A stretch of 14,871 nt of DNA. Source: Chitinophagaceae bacterium. Lineage in GTDB: Bacteria; Bacteroidota; Bacteroidia; Chitinophagales; Chitinophagaceae. The DNA lies in NCBI GenBank assembly GCA_003509845.1, contig DOMR01000205.1, positions 1 to 14,871 of the forward strand, in the 5' to 3' direction. The notes beneath the pieces were generated by a model. That model ran no database searches, was not told the DNA's origin, and saw nothing but the letters and a program-made list of their open reading frames with translations. A program made the translations under genes and the position numbers. Of the stretch, positions 7,380 through 14,812 are shown piece by piece; position 1 is the stretch's first letter; each line of letters begins with the position of its first letter.

Positions 7380-7865
7380 TTAAATTGCCTCAAATTCGCC
7401 CTTGTCCTTGTTTTTCTGTACTTTATTTGCCTCGAAAATTTTTCCATTCATGGCAATATAAACCCCCTTTGGAAGCACTTGTACAAAGGCCAATGCGCTG
7501 CCGAGATTAAATAATCCATCCGAACTGCCAAATTTATACGGTATCATTGCACCGGTTAATACTATCGTTTTATTGTTGCAGTGTTCCGCAAGGTAGCTTG
7601 CAGTTAAAGTCATGGTATCTGTGCCATGGGTAATAAAAATTTTATCTGCGCTTGTTTTTAAACATGCTTCAGCAATGAGCTGCCGGTCATCATCTGTAAA
7701 TTCTAAACTATCCTTCATCATCAATGTACTGATGGCTAAGTCAAGTTTACTACGGCCTAATTCTAGCATTTCGTGCAAATGCGTTTCTTTAAAATATAAG
7801 CTACCGTTGAGTTCATTATATTCTTTGTCAAAAGTGCCGCCTGTAATAAAAACTTGAATATGCAT
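7380..7865 (-). CDS. Small asparaginase-domain protein (N-terminal catalytic domain only)
   Basis: The product has 161 residues, about half the length of classical two-domain L-asparaginases. Counterparts of the N-domain active site can be traced: T11 in ITGGTFDK, Y16, D52-S53 in MKDSLEF, T82-D83 in THGTDTMTL, the LTGAMIP strand (103-109), and K151 in NKVQKNKD, aligned with the catalytic lysine of Escherichia coli asparaginase II. The C-terminal domain, which in classical enzymes completes the neighbouring subunit's active site, is absent. Stand-alone proteins of about this size occur as an asparaginase-like family, so this is probably natural rather than a truncation; the frame is intact with its own stop. 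No signal peptide is seen, so it should be cytoplasmic, unlike both neighbours. It starts 11 bases after the esterase stop. Whether the substrate is asparagine or another amide is unknown. Confidence 0.85.
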   Translation of the reverse strand: MHIQVFITGGTFDKEYNELNGSLYFKETHLHEMLELGRSKLDLAISTLMMKDSLEFTDDDRQLIAEACLKTSADKIFITHGTDTMTLTASYLAEHCNNKTIVLTGAMIPYKFGSSDGLFNLGSALAFVQVLPKGVYIAMNGKIFEANKVQKNKDKGEFEAI

Positions 7866-7876
7866 AACGCTATTAA

Positions 7877-8752
7877 TTATTTTTGATGAAAACTGTTCCC
7901 AATAAACGCTAATGCATCAATGACCCCTGTGCGCCAATAGGTCCAACTATGCGCGCCATCTCGAACCCTAAATTCATGTGGTACTTTTTTATTGGTCATT
8001 GCTATATGTAAATTTGCATTTCCAACTGATAAATAGTCATCATCACCACAGTCAATCCAATATTTAACGGAAGACAATTCTTCAATGGTCTTTGTTTCAA
8101 TTAAATGAAGCGGACTGTTTTGAAGCCATGCTGCATTAATCCTATCTGTTCCTTTTACATTTTTTTTATCTGCTGTCGCAAATAATGAATTATAAATATT
8201 ATCTGATGCAGTACTAATATCACTATTGCTCCATACCACTGCACTTAGAGGAGCAGCAGCTGCAAACAATTTTGGGTATTTCAAACCATATAATAATGCC
8301 CCATATCCTCCCATCGATAATCCTGCAATCCCCCTAAATCTTTTTTCTGACTTTACCTTATATGTTTTTTCAATATGTGGAATTAATTCTTTTATAAAAA
8401 AATCCTCGTAGGACAATGAGCCATCTGCCGCATTGATATAAAAACTTTTAAATCCATCAGGAGTGACAATAATCATTGGAGGGATGGTTCCATCTGTAAT
8501 TGCTTTATCTGCGAGCCTATTAATCTCACCAAATTGAATCCAACCATCATCCGCGTCACCATAGCCATGTAATAAATACGTTACAGGGTAGGATCGATCA
8601 CTTATGTTATAGTCTGAAGGCAGATATATGGAGTAATGCACATCGCGATTCAATATTTTACTTGCAATCACTTGCTTTTCTTTCACGATACCTTGACCAA
8701 ATAAAATACTTACAATAAATACGTTTAAAATGAGTAGGAGAATTTTTTTCAT
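7877..8752 (-). CDS. Exported esterase, alpha/beta hydrolase of the esterase D/feruloyl-esterase-like family
   Basis: The product has 291 residues. A signal peptide (KK, then LLLILNVFIVSILFGQ) ends near residue 20. The oxyanion-region motif YLLHGYGD (59-66) is followed by the nucleophile elbow G-L-S146-M-G in AGLSMGGYGALLYGLKYP. The acid is probably D239 in DCGDDDYL and the base H268 in DGAHSWTYWR, completing a Ser-Asp-His triad. This layout matches the putative esterase family that includes acetyl-xylan and feruloyl esterases, enterochelin esterase and S-formylglutathione hydrolase. With its export signal and the GAHSW...W ending, a carbohydrate- or polyester-type ester substrate is plausible, but not shown. 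It leads a probable operon with the asparaginase-like and phosphodiesterase genes. A TAnnTTTG box lies 26 bases upstream of its ATG. Confidence 0.92.
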   Translation of the reverse strand: MKKILLLILNVFIVSILFGQGIVKEKQVIASKILNRDVHYSIYLPSDYNISDRSYPVTYLLHGYGDADDGWIQFGEINRLADKAITDGTIPPMIIVTPDGFKSFYINAADGSLSYEDFFIKELIPHIEKTYKVKSEKRFRGIAGLSMGGYGALLYGLKYPKLFAAAAPLSAVVWSNSDISTASDNIYNSLFATADKKNVKGTDRINAAWLQNSPLHLIETKTIEELSSVKYWIDCGDDDYLSVGNANLHIAMTNKKVPHEFRVRDGAHSWTYWRTGVIDALAFIGNSFHQK

Positions 8753-8778
8753 AAATTATTTTTATTAATTATTCTATC

Positions 8779-8786
8779 CAAACTTA
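8779..8786 (-). promoter_or_regulatory. -7 element (TAAGTTTG) for the esterase-asparaginase-GDPD operon
   Basis: Read on the minus strand this is TAAGTTTG, an exact match to the Bacteroidota TAnnTTTG box, placed in the 72-base gap between the S41 peptidase stop and the esterase ATG. It would give a leader of about 20 bases. A TTTG further upstream is 24 bases away, longer than the usual spacing of about 19, so the -33 element is uncertain. It suggests the esterase group has its own promoter. Confidence 0.5.
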
Positions 8787-8824
8787 GTAAAGAAAGTAGC
8801 CACTTAAATACAAATAAATGTATG

Positions 8825-10210
8825 CTATAAGTTTGGTTTCATCCACATATCTTGACGGTCCATTTTGATATTATCCGAGACTGCTTTATTTTGAAATAAA
8901 GTTGCCCTCGTTTGGGGGGTATTTCCGCTTGCACTAAATGGTTTAAATGCAGTTGGGCTAATGAACAACAAGGCCTTATTTAATACAGTTTCGTAAGGGT
9001 CACCGAGCTGTTTAAATGGTAATACATTATCGGTAATGGCAATATTGGGTAAGAATCCATCCTTGGTGCCATAATTGGATTCGTCTTTTGCATTGGCAAT
9101 TTTAAATGTTATGGGTTGTAATCCATAGTTCCATCTGTTTTTGCTATCCGTTAATGTAAATGAGCCTACATTTTTTCCATAAGTATGTTCTCCGACCAAT
9201 ATGACATCCATAAATGGCTTTAAATTATTAATTACTAATTCACTAGCCGATGCCGAGCTGTTGGATATCAAGAAAAACACCCTATTTAGAGTTCCTAAAT
9301 TATTATTTTCAAATTTAAAGTTGGTATTAAATGCACTACTTCCGCTTGACTTATTTAATTCCTCCGTATAAGTAGCATTATACACTTTTTTATTCATGAC
9401 TGTTCCCACTCTCGCTGCCAAATCTTTTACAATTAAATTGGACATTAAGTCAGATGAGCTCACATATCCACCCCCATTGTATCTTAAATCAACGACTAGT
9501 TCGTTTACGCCATTAGTTTTAAATCGTCCAAAAACATTTCTTAAACTATCATCAAAGCTGGATAAAAATTGAATGTATGCGATATAGCCTACTTTTTTAC
9601 CGCCCCATTTAATAATGGTATCTTTTAAAATTGGATTTGTTTGCAGTTCTACTTTTGTCAAAGACGCACTCGTCCCTGTGCTTGTAAATACCCCACCCGC
9701 ATAGGATCCAAGTCCTAATTTTAAAGTTTCATTTTGTAATATAGAAGCATAATTACTTGGCGTAATCGTTTTATCATCTACTTTTAAAATTATATCTCCT
9801 CTTTTTAATCCTGCTTTTTCTGCAGGGCTACCTTTTAAAACATAGGCAATGACAAATGCGATATTAGCCTGAGTATTATCTGTATAAAAAATAGAATATT
9901 TAATACCTAGCACTGTATTAATTCCATTTAATTGATTTGCCAAATTACTTGCACTACTATCAATCCATGAAAAGCGATCTGAATTCCCGTAGTCATATAA
10001 AATACTATAAAAATATTTCATAGGATTATCTTTTATATTCGTTGCTGAAATTTTGGGCATATTCGTATTCCACAAATAATAATAACTCATACTATTGTAA
10101 ATCCATGTATTCACATCTTCAGATGCGGTGCCGGAATTGCTAACAGTCACGTCTTTTTTACATGCCATTAACAGAAATATAAACACAAATGGGACTAATA
10201 TTTTTTTCAT
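8825..10210 (-). CDS. S41 family peptidase lipoprotein (C-terminal-processing-protease type)
   Basis: The ATG at 10210 gives 461 residues and places a lipoprotein signal at the very start: MKK, hydrophobic residues, then lipobox L14-M-A-C17. A TTG six bases upstream is a poorer start. The mature protein should be lipid-anchored in the envelope. Domains are an N-terminal helical cap (about 34-95), a PDZ domain (about 99-165, with GSPAEKAGLKRGDIILKVDD) and the S41 protease domain (about 205-395). The catalytic Ser is probably S321 in SSASASEL and the general base K346 in HTYGKNVG. Their 25-residue spacing equals that of E. coli Prc. LVVDLRYNGGG (238-248) is the usual strand before the active site. 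The enzyme should cleave proteins or peptides, often near C-termini; its target is unknown. It lies upstream of the esterase operon on the same strand. Confidence 0.93.
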   Translation of the reverse strand: MKKILVPFVFIFLLMACKKDVTVSNSGTASEDVNTWIYNSMSYYYLWNTNMPKISATNIKDNPMKYFYSILYDYGNSDRFSWIDSSASNLANQLNGINTVLGIKYSIFYTDNTQANIAFVIAYVLKGSPAEKAGLKRGDIILKVDDKTITPSNYASILQNETLKLGLGSYAGGVFTSTGTSASLTKVELQTNPILKDTIIKWGGKKVGYIAYIQFLSSFDDSLRNVFGRFKTNGVNELVVDLRYNGGGYVSSSDLMSNLIVKDLAARVGTVMNKKVYNATYTEELNKSSGSSAFNTNFKFENNNLGTLNRVFFLISNSSASASELVINNLKPFMDVILVGEHTYGKNVGSFTLTDSKNRWNYGLQPITFKIANAKDESNYGTKDGFLPNIAITDNVLPFKQLGDPYETVLNKALLFISPTAFKPFSASGNTPQTRATLFQNKAVSDNIKMDRQDMWMKPNL

Positions 10211-10330
10211 AATCAAAACACTTTAACAGTAGTAAATTTAAATAATTTAAGGACACAAATGTCATCCTTTTTGTTTTCATGTTTGGGGCAACCCTTTTTA
10301 ACTTAATTTTGGTATTAATTCACTTCGCAT
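10211..10330. other. Divergent intergenic region between the S41 peptidase and DUF1684 genes
   Basis: This 120-base gap must hold promoters for both divergent genes. The plus-strand promoter is recognisable (10282-10311). On the minus strand only a partial match, TAAATTTA, was seen. An imperfect dyad at about 10250-10268 (AGGACA, then CAAA, then TGTCATCCT) could be an operator or chance. No gene or RNA was recognised. Confidence 0.45.
10282..10311 (+). promoter_or_regulatory. Bacteroidota-type promoter (TTTG - 18 bases - TAATTTTG) for the DUF1684 gene
   Basis: TTTG at 10282-10285 and TAATTTTG at 10304-10311 match the -33 and TAnnTTTG -7 elements used by the primary sigma factor of Bacteroidota, with near-standard 18-base spacing. 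Transcription would begin around 10316, leaving a leader of about 15 bases before the ATG at 10331. It is the best promoter match in the window and probably drives the DUF1684 gene, and possibly the dehydrogenase. Confidence 0.6.
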
Positions 10331-11281
10331 ATGCCAAATACCGGGTTTTCTTTCAAATTTTCATTAAGCCTTGTGTCGCTTATGATGCTTTTTTCATTTT
10401 CAAATATAAAAGCACAAAAATCACAGGTGCCCAATTATGTTGATTCAATTAATCAATGGCACCAGCTAAGGGAGGCGGAGTTAAAGTCACCCAAGGGATG
10501 GTTAAATTTAGCCGGGTTATTTTGGTTACATAAAGGGGTGAATACCTTTGGTGTTAACAAGAATAATGATTGTGTTTATGAAAATCCCGATCCATCCGAT
10601 GTATTTTTTCCTGATCATTTGGGGAACTTTATTTTTGAAGGGGATAGTGTTATCTGGGAGAGCCTTGATAAATATATGGTTAAGGTAAATAATCAAAACA
10701 TGCCCTTTAAATCAAAGGTTTGCGTTTTTAATGGCAATGGCCTTAGTTCGGAAATGAGTTGGACAATGTCAGGTCATTCATTTTCATGGACCATCATTAA
10801 AAGAGAAGATAAAATTGGGGTAAGATTTAGAGATTTAAAATCGAGCAATGTTTTATTATTTAAAGGGATAGCTCATTTTCCAATCAATGAAAAATTCAAA
10901 ATAAAAGCAGTGCTTCAGCCACCTGTAGAATCGTATTTGATGATATCAAATGTTTTGGGTCAGCAAGTGGCTTCTAAAAATGCAGGTAAGCTTCAATTTA
11001 CCTATCAAAGCAAACCTTATACCTTGGATGTAATTGACGAAGGAGGCAATCAACTCTTTATCACTTTTGCGGATGCGACTTCCGGGGTAACCACTTATGG
11101 TGCAGGTCGATTCATTTATATTGATCAGCCAGATGCCAACGGAAATACTTTTATTGATTTTAATCAAGCCTTTAATCCACCTTGCGCATTTACCAAATTT
11201 GCGACCTGTCCGTTGCCACCACCGCAAAATAGGCTACCTTTTCCAATACCGGCAGGCGAAAAAAATTATGGACATCACTAA
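10331..11281 (+). CDS. Exported DUF1684 domain-containing protein
   Basis: The product has 316 residues. The N-terminus has a hydrophobic stretch (about 10-24) ending in NIKAQK, which fits a Sec signal peptide cut near residue 28-29. DUF1684 then covers almost the whole protein. The opening motif is ELKSPKGWLNLAGLFWL (50-66). The conserved C-terminal block includes YGAGRFIYID (256-265), DFNQAFNPPCAFTKFATCPL (276-295) and RLPFPIPAGEKNYG (301-314). C285 and C293 lie in this block. The biochemical function of DUF1684 is not known to me, and no catalytic motif is recognised. A good promoter lies just upstream, and a nucleotide-sugar dehydrogenase gene begins 24 bases after the stop. The two products act in different compartments, so shared transcription need not mean shared function. 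Confidence 0.88.
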   Translation: MPNTGFSFKFSLSLVSLMMLFSFSNIKAQKSQVPNYVDSINQWHQLREAELKSPKGWLNLAGLFWLHKGVNTFGVNKNNDCVYENPDPSDVFFPDHLGNFIFEGDSVIWESLDKYMVKVNNQNMPFKSKVCVFNGNGLSSEMSWTMSGHSFSWTIIKREDKIGVRFRDLKSSNVLLFKGIAHFPINEKFKIKAVLQPPVESYLMISNVLGQQVASKNAGKLQFTYQSKPYTLDVIDEGGNQLFITFADATSGVTTYGAGRFIYIDQPDANGNTFIDFNQAFNPPCAFTKFATCPLPPPQNRLPFPIPAGEKNYGHH

Positions 11282-11290
11282 TCAGTCCAT

Positions 11291-11298
11291 TAACTTTG
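11291..11298 (+). promoter_or_regulatory. TAnnTTTG box (TAACTTTG) just before the dehydrogenase start
   Basis: TAACTTTG fits the -7 consensus and ends seven bases before the ATG at 11306, so any transcript would have almost no leader. The -33 position carries only a weak TATG-like sequence. It could give the dehydrogenase expression independent of the DUF1684 gene. Confidence 0.35.
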
Positions 11299-11305
11299 AA
11301 ATTAT

Positions 11306-12580
11306 ATGAATAGCCCAATACCACTTATTAACGATAAAATTGCGATCATTGGCTTGGGCTATGTGGGCTTGCCTTTAGCTGTCGCTTTTGGTGCAAAGTA
11401 CCAGGTAATTGGGTTTGATATTAATGCAGAACGTATTGCCAATTTGAAAAGTGGATTAGATACTACATTGCAATGTACCTCCCAAGAAATAGCCAATGCC
11501 CATCAGCTCGTTTTTACTGATGACTTAACGCAAATTAAGGATTGTACTATTTTTATTATCACGGTTCCCACACCTGTTACAAAAGACAAACAACCAGACT
11601 TACATTTATTACGTACTGCTTCTAAAATGGTTGGAGAAGTATTAAAAAAAGGGGATATCGTAATTTATGAAAGCACTGTTTATCCTGGCTGTACCGAAGA
11701 GGATTGTGTTCCTGTATTGGAAGAATTTAGCAGGTTAAAATATAACCAAGATTTTTATTGTGGCTATTCGCCTGAGCGCATTAATCCAGGTGATAAAGTG
11801 CACACACTTACAAAAATTATAAAAGTCACTTCTGGTTCAACCCCCGAAGTCGCAAACATTGTTGATAATTTATATGCTAGTATTATTACTGCAGGCACCC
11901 ATAAAGCGTCAAGTATTAAAATAGCAGAAGCGTCAAAATCTATTGAAAATGCACAGAGAGATATTAATATTTCTTTTGTAAATGAATTGGCGTTGATCTT
12001 TGATAAAATGGATATTGATACGAATGAAGTGCTTGCTGCTGCAGCAACCAAATGGAATTTTTTACCATTCAAGCCAGGCTTGGTAGGCGGCCATTGTATT
12101 GGCGTTGATCCATATTACTTAGCACATAAAGCGACTAGCTTGGGCTATCATCCACAAGTAATATTATCGGGCAGACATGTGAATGACCAAATGAGCGCGT
12201 TCGTTACAGAGAAAGTAATCAAGTTATTAATTAAAAATAATTTTAAAGTACAAGGCGCCAAGGTTTTATTATTAGGGGTGACTTTTAAAGAAAATTGTCC
12301 CGATATTCGAAATTCTCAAGCCTTTGAAATTTATACAGCACTAAAAAAACTCGGAGTGGACGTTTTTGCATTTGATCCATTTGCAAATGCACAGGAAGTA
12401 TTGGATAATCATCAAATTAATTTAGTCACTTCACTTGAAACTTACGATGCTATTGTATTAACAGTGGCACATGACTTTTTTAAGTCATTAAACTATACAA
12501 GTTTAAAATCATCTGCTAATTCGGTGATTTACGATACGAAAGCAATATTGGATAAAAGTATCGTAACCGCGCGTTTATAA
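11306..12580 (+). CDS. Nucleotide-sugar dehydrogenase (UDP-sugar 6-dehydrogenase, TviB/WbpO-like)
   Basis: The product has 424 residues, the full family length. The NAD-binding Rossmann motif is G16-L-G-Y-V-G21, with D38 after the second strand as the probable ribose contact. The central helix carries K211 and N215 in EASKSIENAQRDINISFVNE. The catalytic cysteine is C264 in GGHCIGVDPYYL, and K328 in GVTFKEN and R335 in CPDIRNS belong to the C-terminal UDP-binding domain. The enzyme oxidises C6 of a UDP-sugar to the uronic acid with two NAD+. The GLGYVGLPLAVAFG opening resembles the UDP-GlcNAc/GalNAc dehydrogenases of capsule and O-antigen pathways more than UDP-glucose dehydrogenase, but substrate choice is inference. 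No signal peptide; cytoplasmic. No glycosyltransferase or epimerase genes are nearby, so it appears orphaned from a surface-polysaccharide cluster, at least within this window. Confidence 0.92.
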   Translation: MNSPIPLINDKIAIIGLGYVGLPLAVAFGAKYQVIGFDINAERIANLKSGLDTTLQCTSQEIANAHQLVFTDDLTQIKDCTIFIITVPTPVTKDKQPDLHLLRTASKMVGEVLKKGDIVIYESTVYPGCTEEDCVPVLEEFSRLKYNQDFYCGYSPERINPGDKVHTLTKIIKVTSGSTPEVANIVDNLYASIITAGTHKASSIKIAEASKSIENAQRDINISFVNELALIFDKMDIDTNEVLAAAATKWNFLPFKPGLVGGHCIGVDPYYLAHKATSLGYHPQVILSGRHVNDQMSAFVTEKVIKLLIKNNFKVQGAKVLLLGVTFKENCPDIRNSQAFEIYTALKKLGVDVFAFDPFANAQEVLDNHQINLVTSLETYDAIVLTVAHDFFKSLNYTSLKSSANSVIYDTKAILDKSIVTARL

Positions 12581-12604
12581 AAATTTATTGTGGGTGATAA
12601 ACGC
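12571..12604. repeat. Inverted repeat spanning the convergent ends of the dehydrogenase and acylase genes
   Basis: GCGTTTAT at 12571-12578 is mirrored exactly by ATAAACGC at 12597-12604, with an 18-base mostly AT loop. It spans both stop codons, which are only four bases apart. It could form a hairpin in either transcript and act as a bidirectional terminator or 3'-end stabiliser. There is no U-run after either arm, so intrinsic termination is not certain. Confidence 0.4.
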
Positions 12605-14681
12605 TTTCTGCATTTTTCAATACTTCATTTTTATCCAGGGTCATTTTTTTTAATTGTTGCGCTTGGTATAATGGGCGTTGATCTGCGAAATGCTTATTCC
12701 CTTTAATTGAACTAGCACCAAAAGTATTGACAGTTTCAATTAAGGGCAATCCGCCATTTTTAGGAAACTTAACAAATCCAATATACGCATCACCACTTAC
12801 CATTTTACGTTTGCCTTCTGTGCCATAAGCTTGTCCTTGCACGGCAGCTAATACATCGGGCATGCCTCCTTGCGGCCATTCTTCATCACCACGCACTAAT
12901 TTTTGCATGTCACCTAAAGTAACATCTAATCGATTAAAATTTTTCATTAAATAATCATGCGCATATTGAAAAGTAGCCACCGCTTCTTCCATACTTAATT
13001 TGTCACTTCTAGCTTCATCACTATTTTTACGACCACCCATTAATTTAGGGATGGAATAATAAGCCAAATTATATATCAAAGCACCATTACTTTCGGCTAC
13101 CGCGTTATGGTCCCATTTTTTTAAACTAACAATTAATGGTGCTAGTTGTGGGTACTTTGATTCATCTACCATAAATAAAGTATCTGAAGTATATCCATAA
13201 GGGTATAAAATTGGATTGGGTAATTGACGATCAAATTTGATTCGCTTTAAATCGGCATAACTAATTTTATCAAGTTGATCAATTAAATCCTTAGCGCGTC
13301 GGCTTCTGTTATTATGGGTAAGTTCATAACCATCATTCACATCAAATTTTGCGCGGTTTAAGTTTTCATTTTCGGCGGTAGCTAAAAATGGCGAATGATT
13401 CGTGTTAAATAAATAACCACTTGTAGGATTTAAATATTGCGGTAATTCAGATAGGGGTTTAAACTTAGTCCAAAGTGTTGCCATGGTATTTCCTGGAACC
13501 GTCGAATTCCAATGATAGCTCGTATCAGGATTACGGTAAGGCATTTTACTATTTGAAATGTAAAATATAGTATCATTTTTATCCGCATACACAATATTAA
13601 ACATAGCCAAATGATTCTGATTTAATGCAGCTTTGAATTGTGTATAGTTTTGCGCTTTATTCATAGCATACCATTGTTGCAAGGCACCCGCATCCATTAA
13701 AGATGGCAATCGCATCGAAAAATATTGTCCGGATGGAGTAGCAGCAGTAGGCCCATATATCGAAGTATATGCTGTTTTATAAATCGGAATTGGCACGCCT
13801 TTGATACTTAATTTAATTCTTCTCTTTTCTAACTTTAACCAGTTTCCATCAACTTTATATTTTCCTGGATGTTGCTTATCGGTTTGCAATTGATACATGT
13901 CAATTTTATCTTGCATGTTTACGGTATGTGCCCAAGCAATGTTTGGGGTAGCACCATGAAAAATTAATGGGGCTCCAGGGAACAAACCACCTAAAATATT
14001 CCAACCTGTTTCACTTTGTAAATGTGCTTCATAAAAAGCGGTAGCGCCTTCAATGGGTTGGTGCGCATTAATCACCAACATATTTTCACCAGAAGCAGAT
14101 TTGCTTGCATTGACTGCAAATGCATTACTGCCTTCCCCTGTAAATATGGGTAATGCTGGAACAGAACCATTTAAAATTTTTGGTAAGGCTTTATCAACGC
14201 CACAAAATACGGCTACTGAAAAAACACCTGCGGATAAATAATCCTCTACGGTAACAGGAAAAACATGTTTATTGAGTAATTCTGAAGGATGCGCTTTTGC
14301 ATACGCATGCAATCCTGCCAAATAGCCTTTGATTAAATCGATGAATGCAGGATCCATTTGACCTATTTGGGCTTTAACGGTTGCTTTTGTATTTAGCAAT
14401 CCAACTACATAATCAACGGAAGCGCCTTTTTTGCCAAGATAAGTAGCTAATTTCCCCTTACCCGTTAAGATCAATGTTTGAATCGTATTAAAATCATCTT
14501 CTGCATGTGCCCAAGCTAAGCCATATGCCACTTCAGGATCTGTAGGTGCGAAAATATGAGGTACACCAAAGCTATCTCTTGCAATGGTTATTTTATCTGT
14601 TCTTAAAATTGGGTCGGCAGTTATTTGTGCATGGGTTGCTTGCAAAAGCAATAAAGACAAGGAAAGTAAGATGAGTTTCAT
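12585..14681 (-). CDS. Exported penicillin acylase family protein (Ntn hydrolase)
   Basis: The product has 698 residues. A signal peptide (MKLILLSLSLLLLQATHA) is probably cut before Q19. The short alpha-chain region follows, with ITIARDSFGVPHIFA (31-45) and AYGLAWAHAEDDF (52-64). The autocatalytic site is TGEG/S185-NAFAVN: the chain should be cut between G184 and S185, exposing Ser as the N-terminal nucleophile of the beta chain. Downstream beta-chain features are HGATPNIAWAHT (242-253), the GYLFNTNHSPF segment (422-432) holding the likely oxyanion Asn, and NNRSRRAKDL (457-466). The family removes acyl groups from amides such as penicillins, aculeacin or N-acyl-homoserine lactones. The N-terminal layout recalls the lactone/aculeacin acylase branch, but the substrate cannot be fixed from sequence. 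The gene stands alone, convergent with the dehydrogenase and divergent from the gene starting at 14813. Confidence 0.93.
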   Translation of the reverse strand: MKLILLSLSLLLLQATHAQITADPILRTDKITIARDSFGVPHIFAPTDPEVAYGLAWAHAEDDFNTIQTLILTGKGKLATYLGKKGASVDYVVGLLNTKATVKAQIGQMDPAFIDLIKGYLAGLHAYAKAHPSELLNKHVFPVTVEDYLSAGVFSVAVFCGVDKALPKILNGSVPALPIFTGEGSNAFAVNASKSASGENMLVINAHQPIEGATAFYEAHLQSETGWNILGGLFPGAPLIFHGATPNIAWAHTVNMQDKIDMYQLQTDKQHPGKYKVDGNWLKLEKRRIKLSIKGVPIPIYKTAYTSIYGPTAATPSGQYFSMRLPSLMDAGALQQWYAMNKAQNYTQFKAALNQNHLAMFNIVYADKNDTIFYISNSKMPYRNPDTSYHWNSTVPGNTMATLWTKFKPLSELPQYLNPTSGYLFNTNHSPFLATAENENLNRAKFDVNDGYELTHNNRSRRAKDLIDQLDKISYADLKRIKFDRQLPNPILYPYGYTSDTLFMVDESKYPQLAPLIVSLKKWDHNAVAESNGALIYNLAYYSIPKLMGGRKNSDEARSDKLSMEEAVATFQYAHDYLMKNFNRLDVTLGDMQKLVRGDEEWPQGGMPDVLAAVQGQAYGTEGKRKMVSGDAYIGFVKFPKNGGLPLIETVNTFGASSIKGNKHFADQRPLYQAQQLKKMTLDKNEVLKNAESVYHPQ

Positions 14682-14812
14682 ATGTGTAGAATATGTATTA
14701 TGAATAATTATTTTCGATTTGGAAAGGAATGCCTTTAATTTAAAATGAATAGTGTAATTTATAAAAACTATCTAAATTTGTGCAACTTATTATATGAATT
14801 AAACTATTAACA
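14682..14812. other. Divergent intergenic region between the acylase gene and the gene starting at 14813
   Basis: This 131-base AT-rich gap should hold promoters for both flanking genes. A plus-strand -7 box is visible (14773-14780); none was recognised on the minus strand. A short dyad, AAAGG-AATG-CCTTT at 14723-14736, lies in the middle and could be an operator, but it is short enough to be chance. Confidence 0.4.
14773..14780 (+). promoter_or_regulatory. -7 element (TAAATTTG) for the gene starting at 14813
   Basis: TAAATTTG matches the TAnnTTTG consensus and would place the transcript start about 28 bases before the ATG at 14813. No good TTTG is found at the -33 position. Confidence 0.4.

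Noticed and set aside
10211..10216. Longer S41 peptidase frame starting at TTG (10216)
   Set aside because: The ATG at 10210 gives MKK directly before the hydrophobic stretch and lipobox, the normal lipoprotein start.
11097..11309. A 70-codon plus-strand frame overlapping the DUF1684 gene and the dehydrogenase start
   Set aside because: It lies almost wholly inside the conserved C-terminal block of DUF1684 in another frame, and its product has no recognisable domain.
11764..12072. A 102-codon minus-strand frame inside the dehydrogenase gene
   Set aside because: It is antisense to a strongly conserved catalytic gene, has no recognisable domain and no promoter; an ordinary shadow frame.
14053..14241. 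Plus-strand frame inside the acylase gene
   Set aside because: It is antisense to the conserved nucleophile region of the acylase, which explains the open frame.
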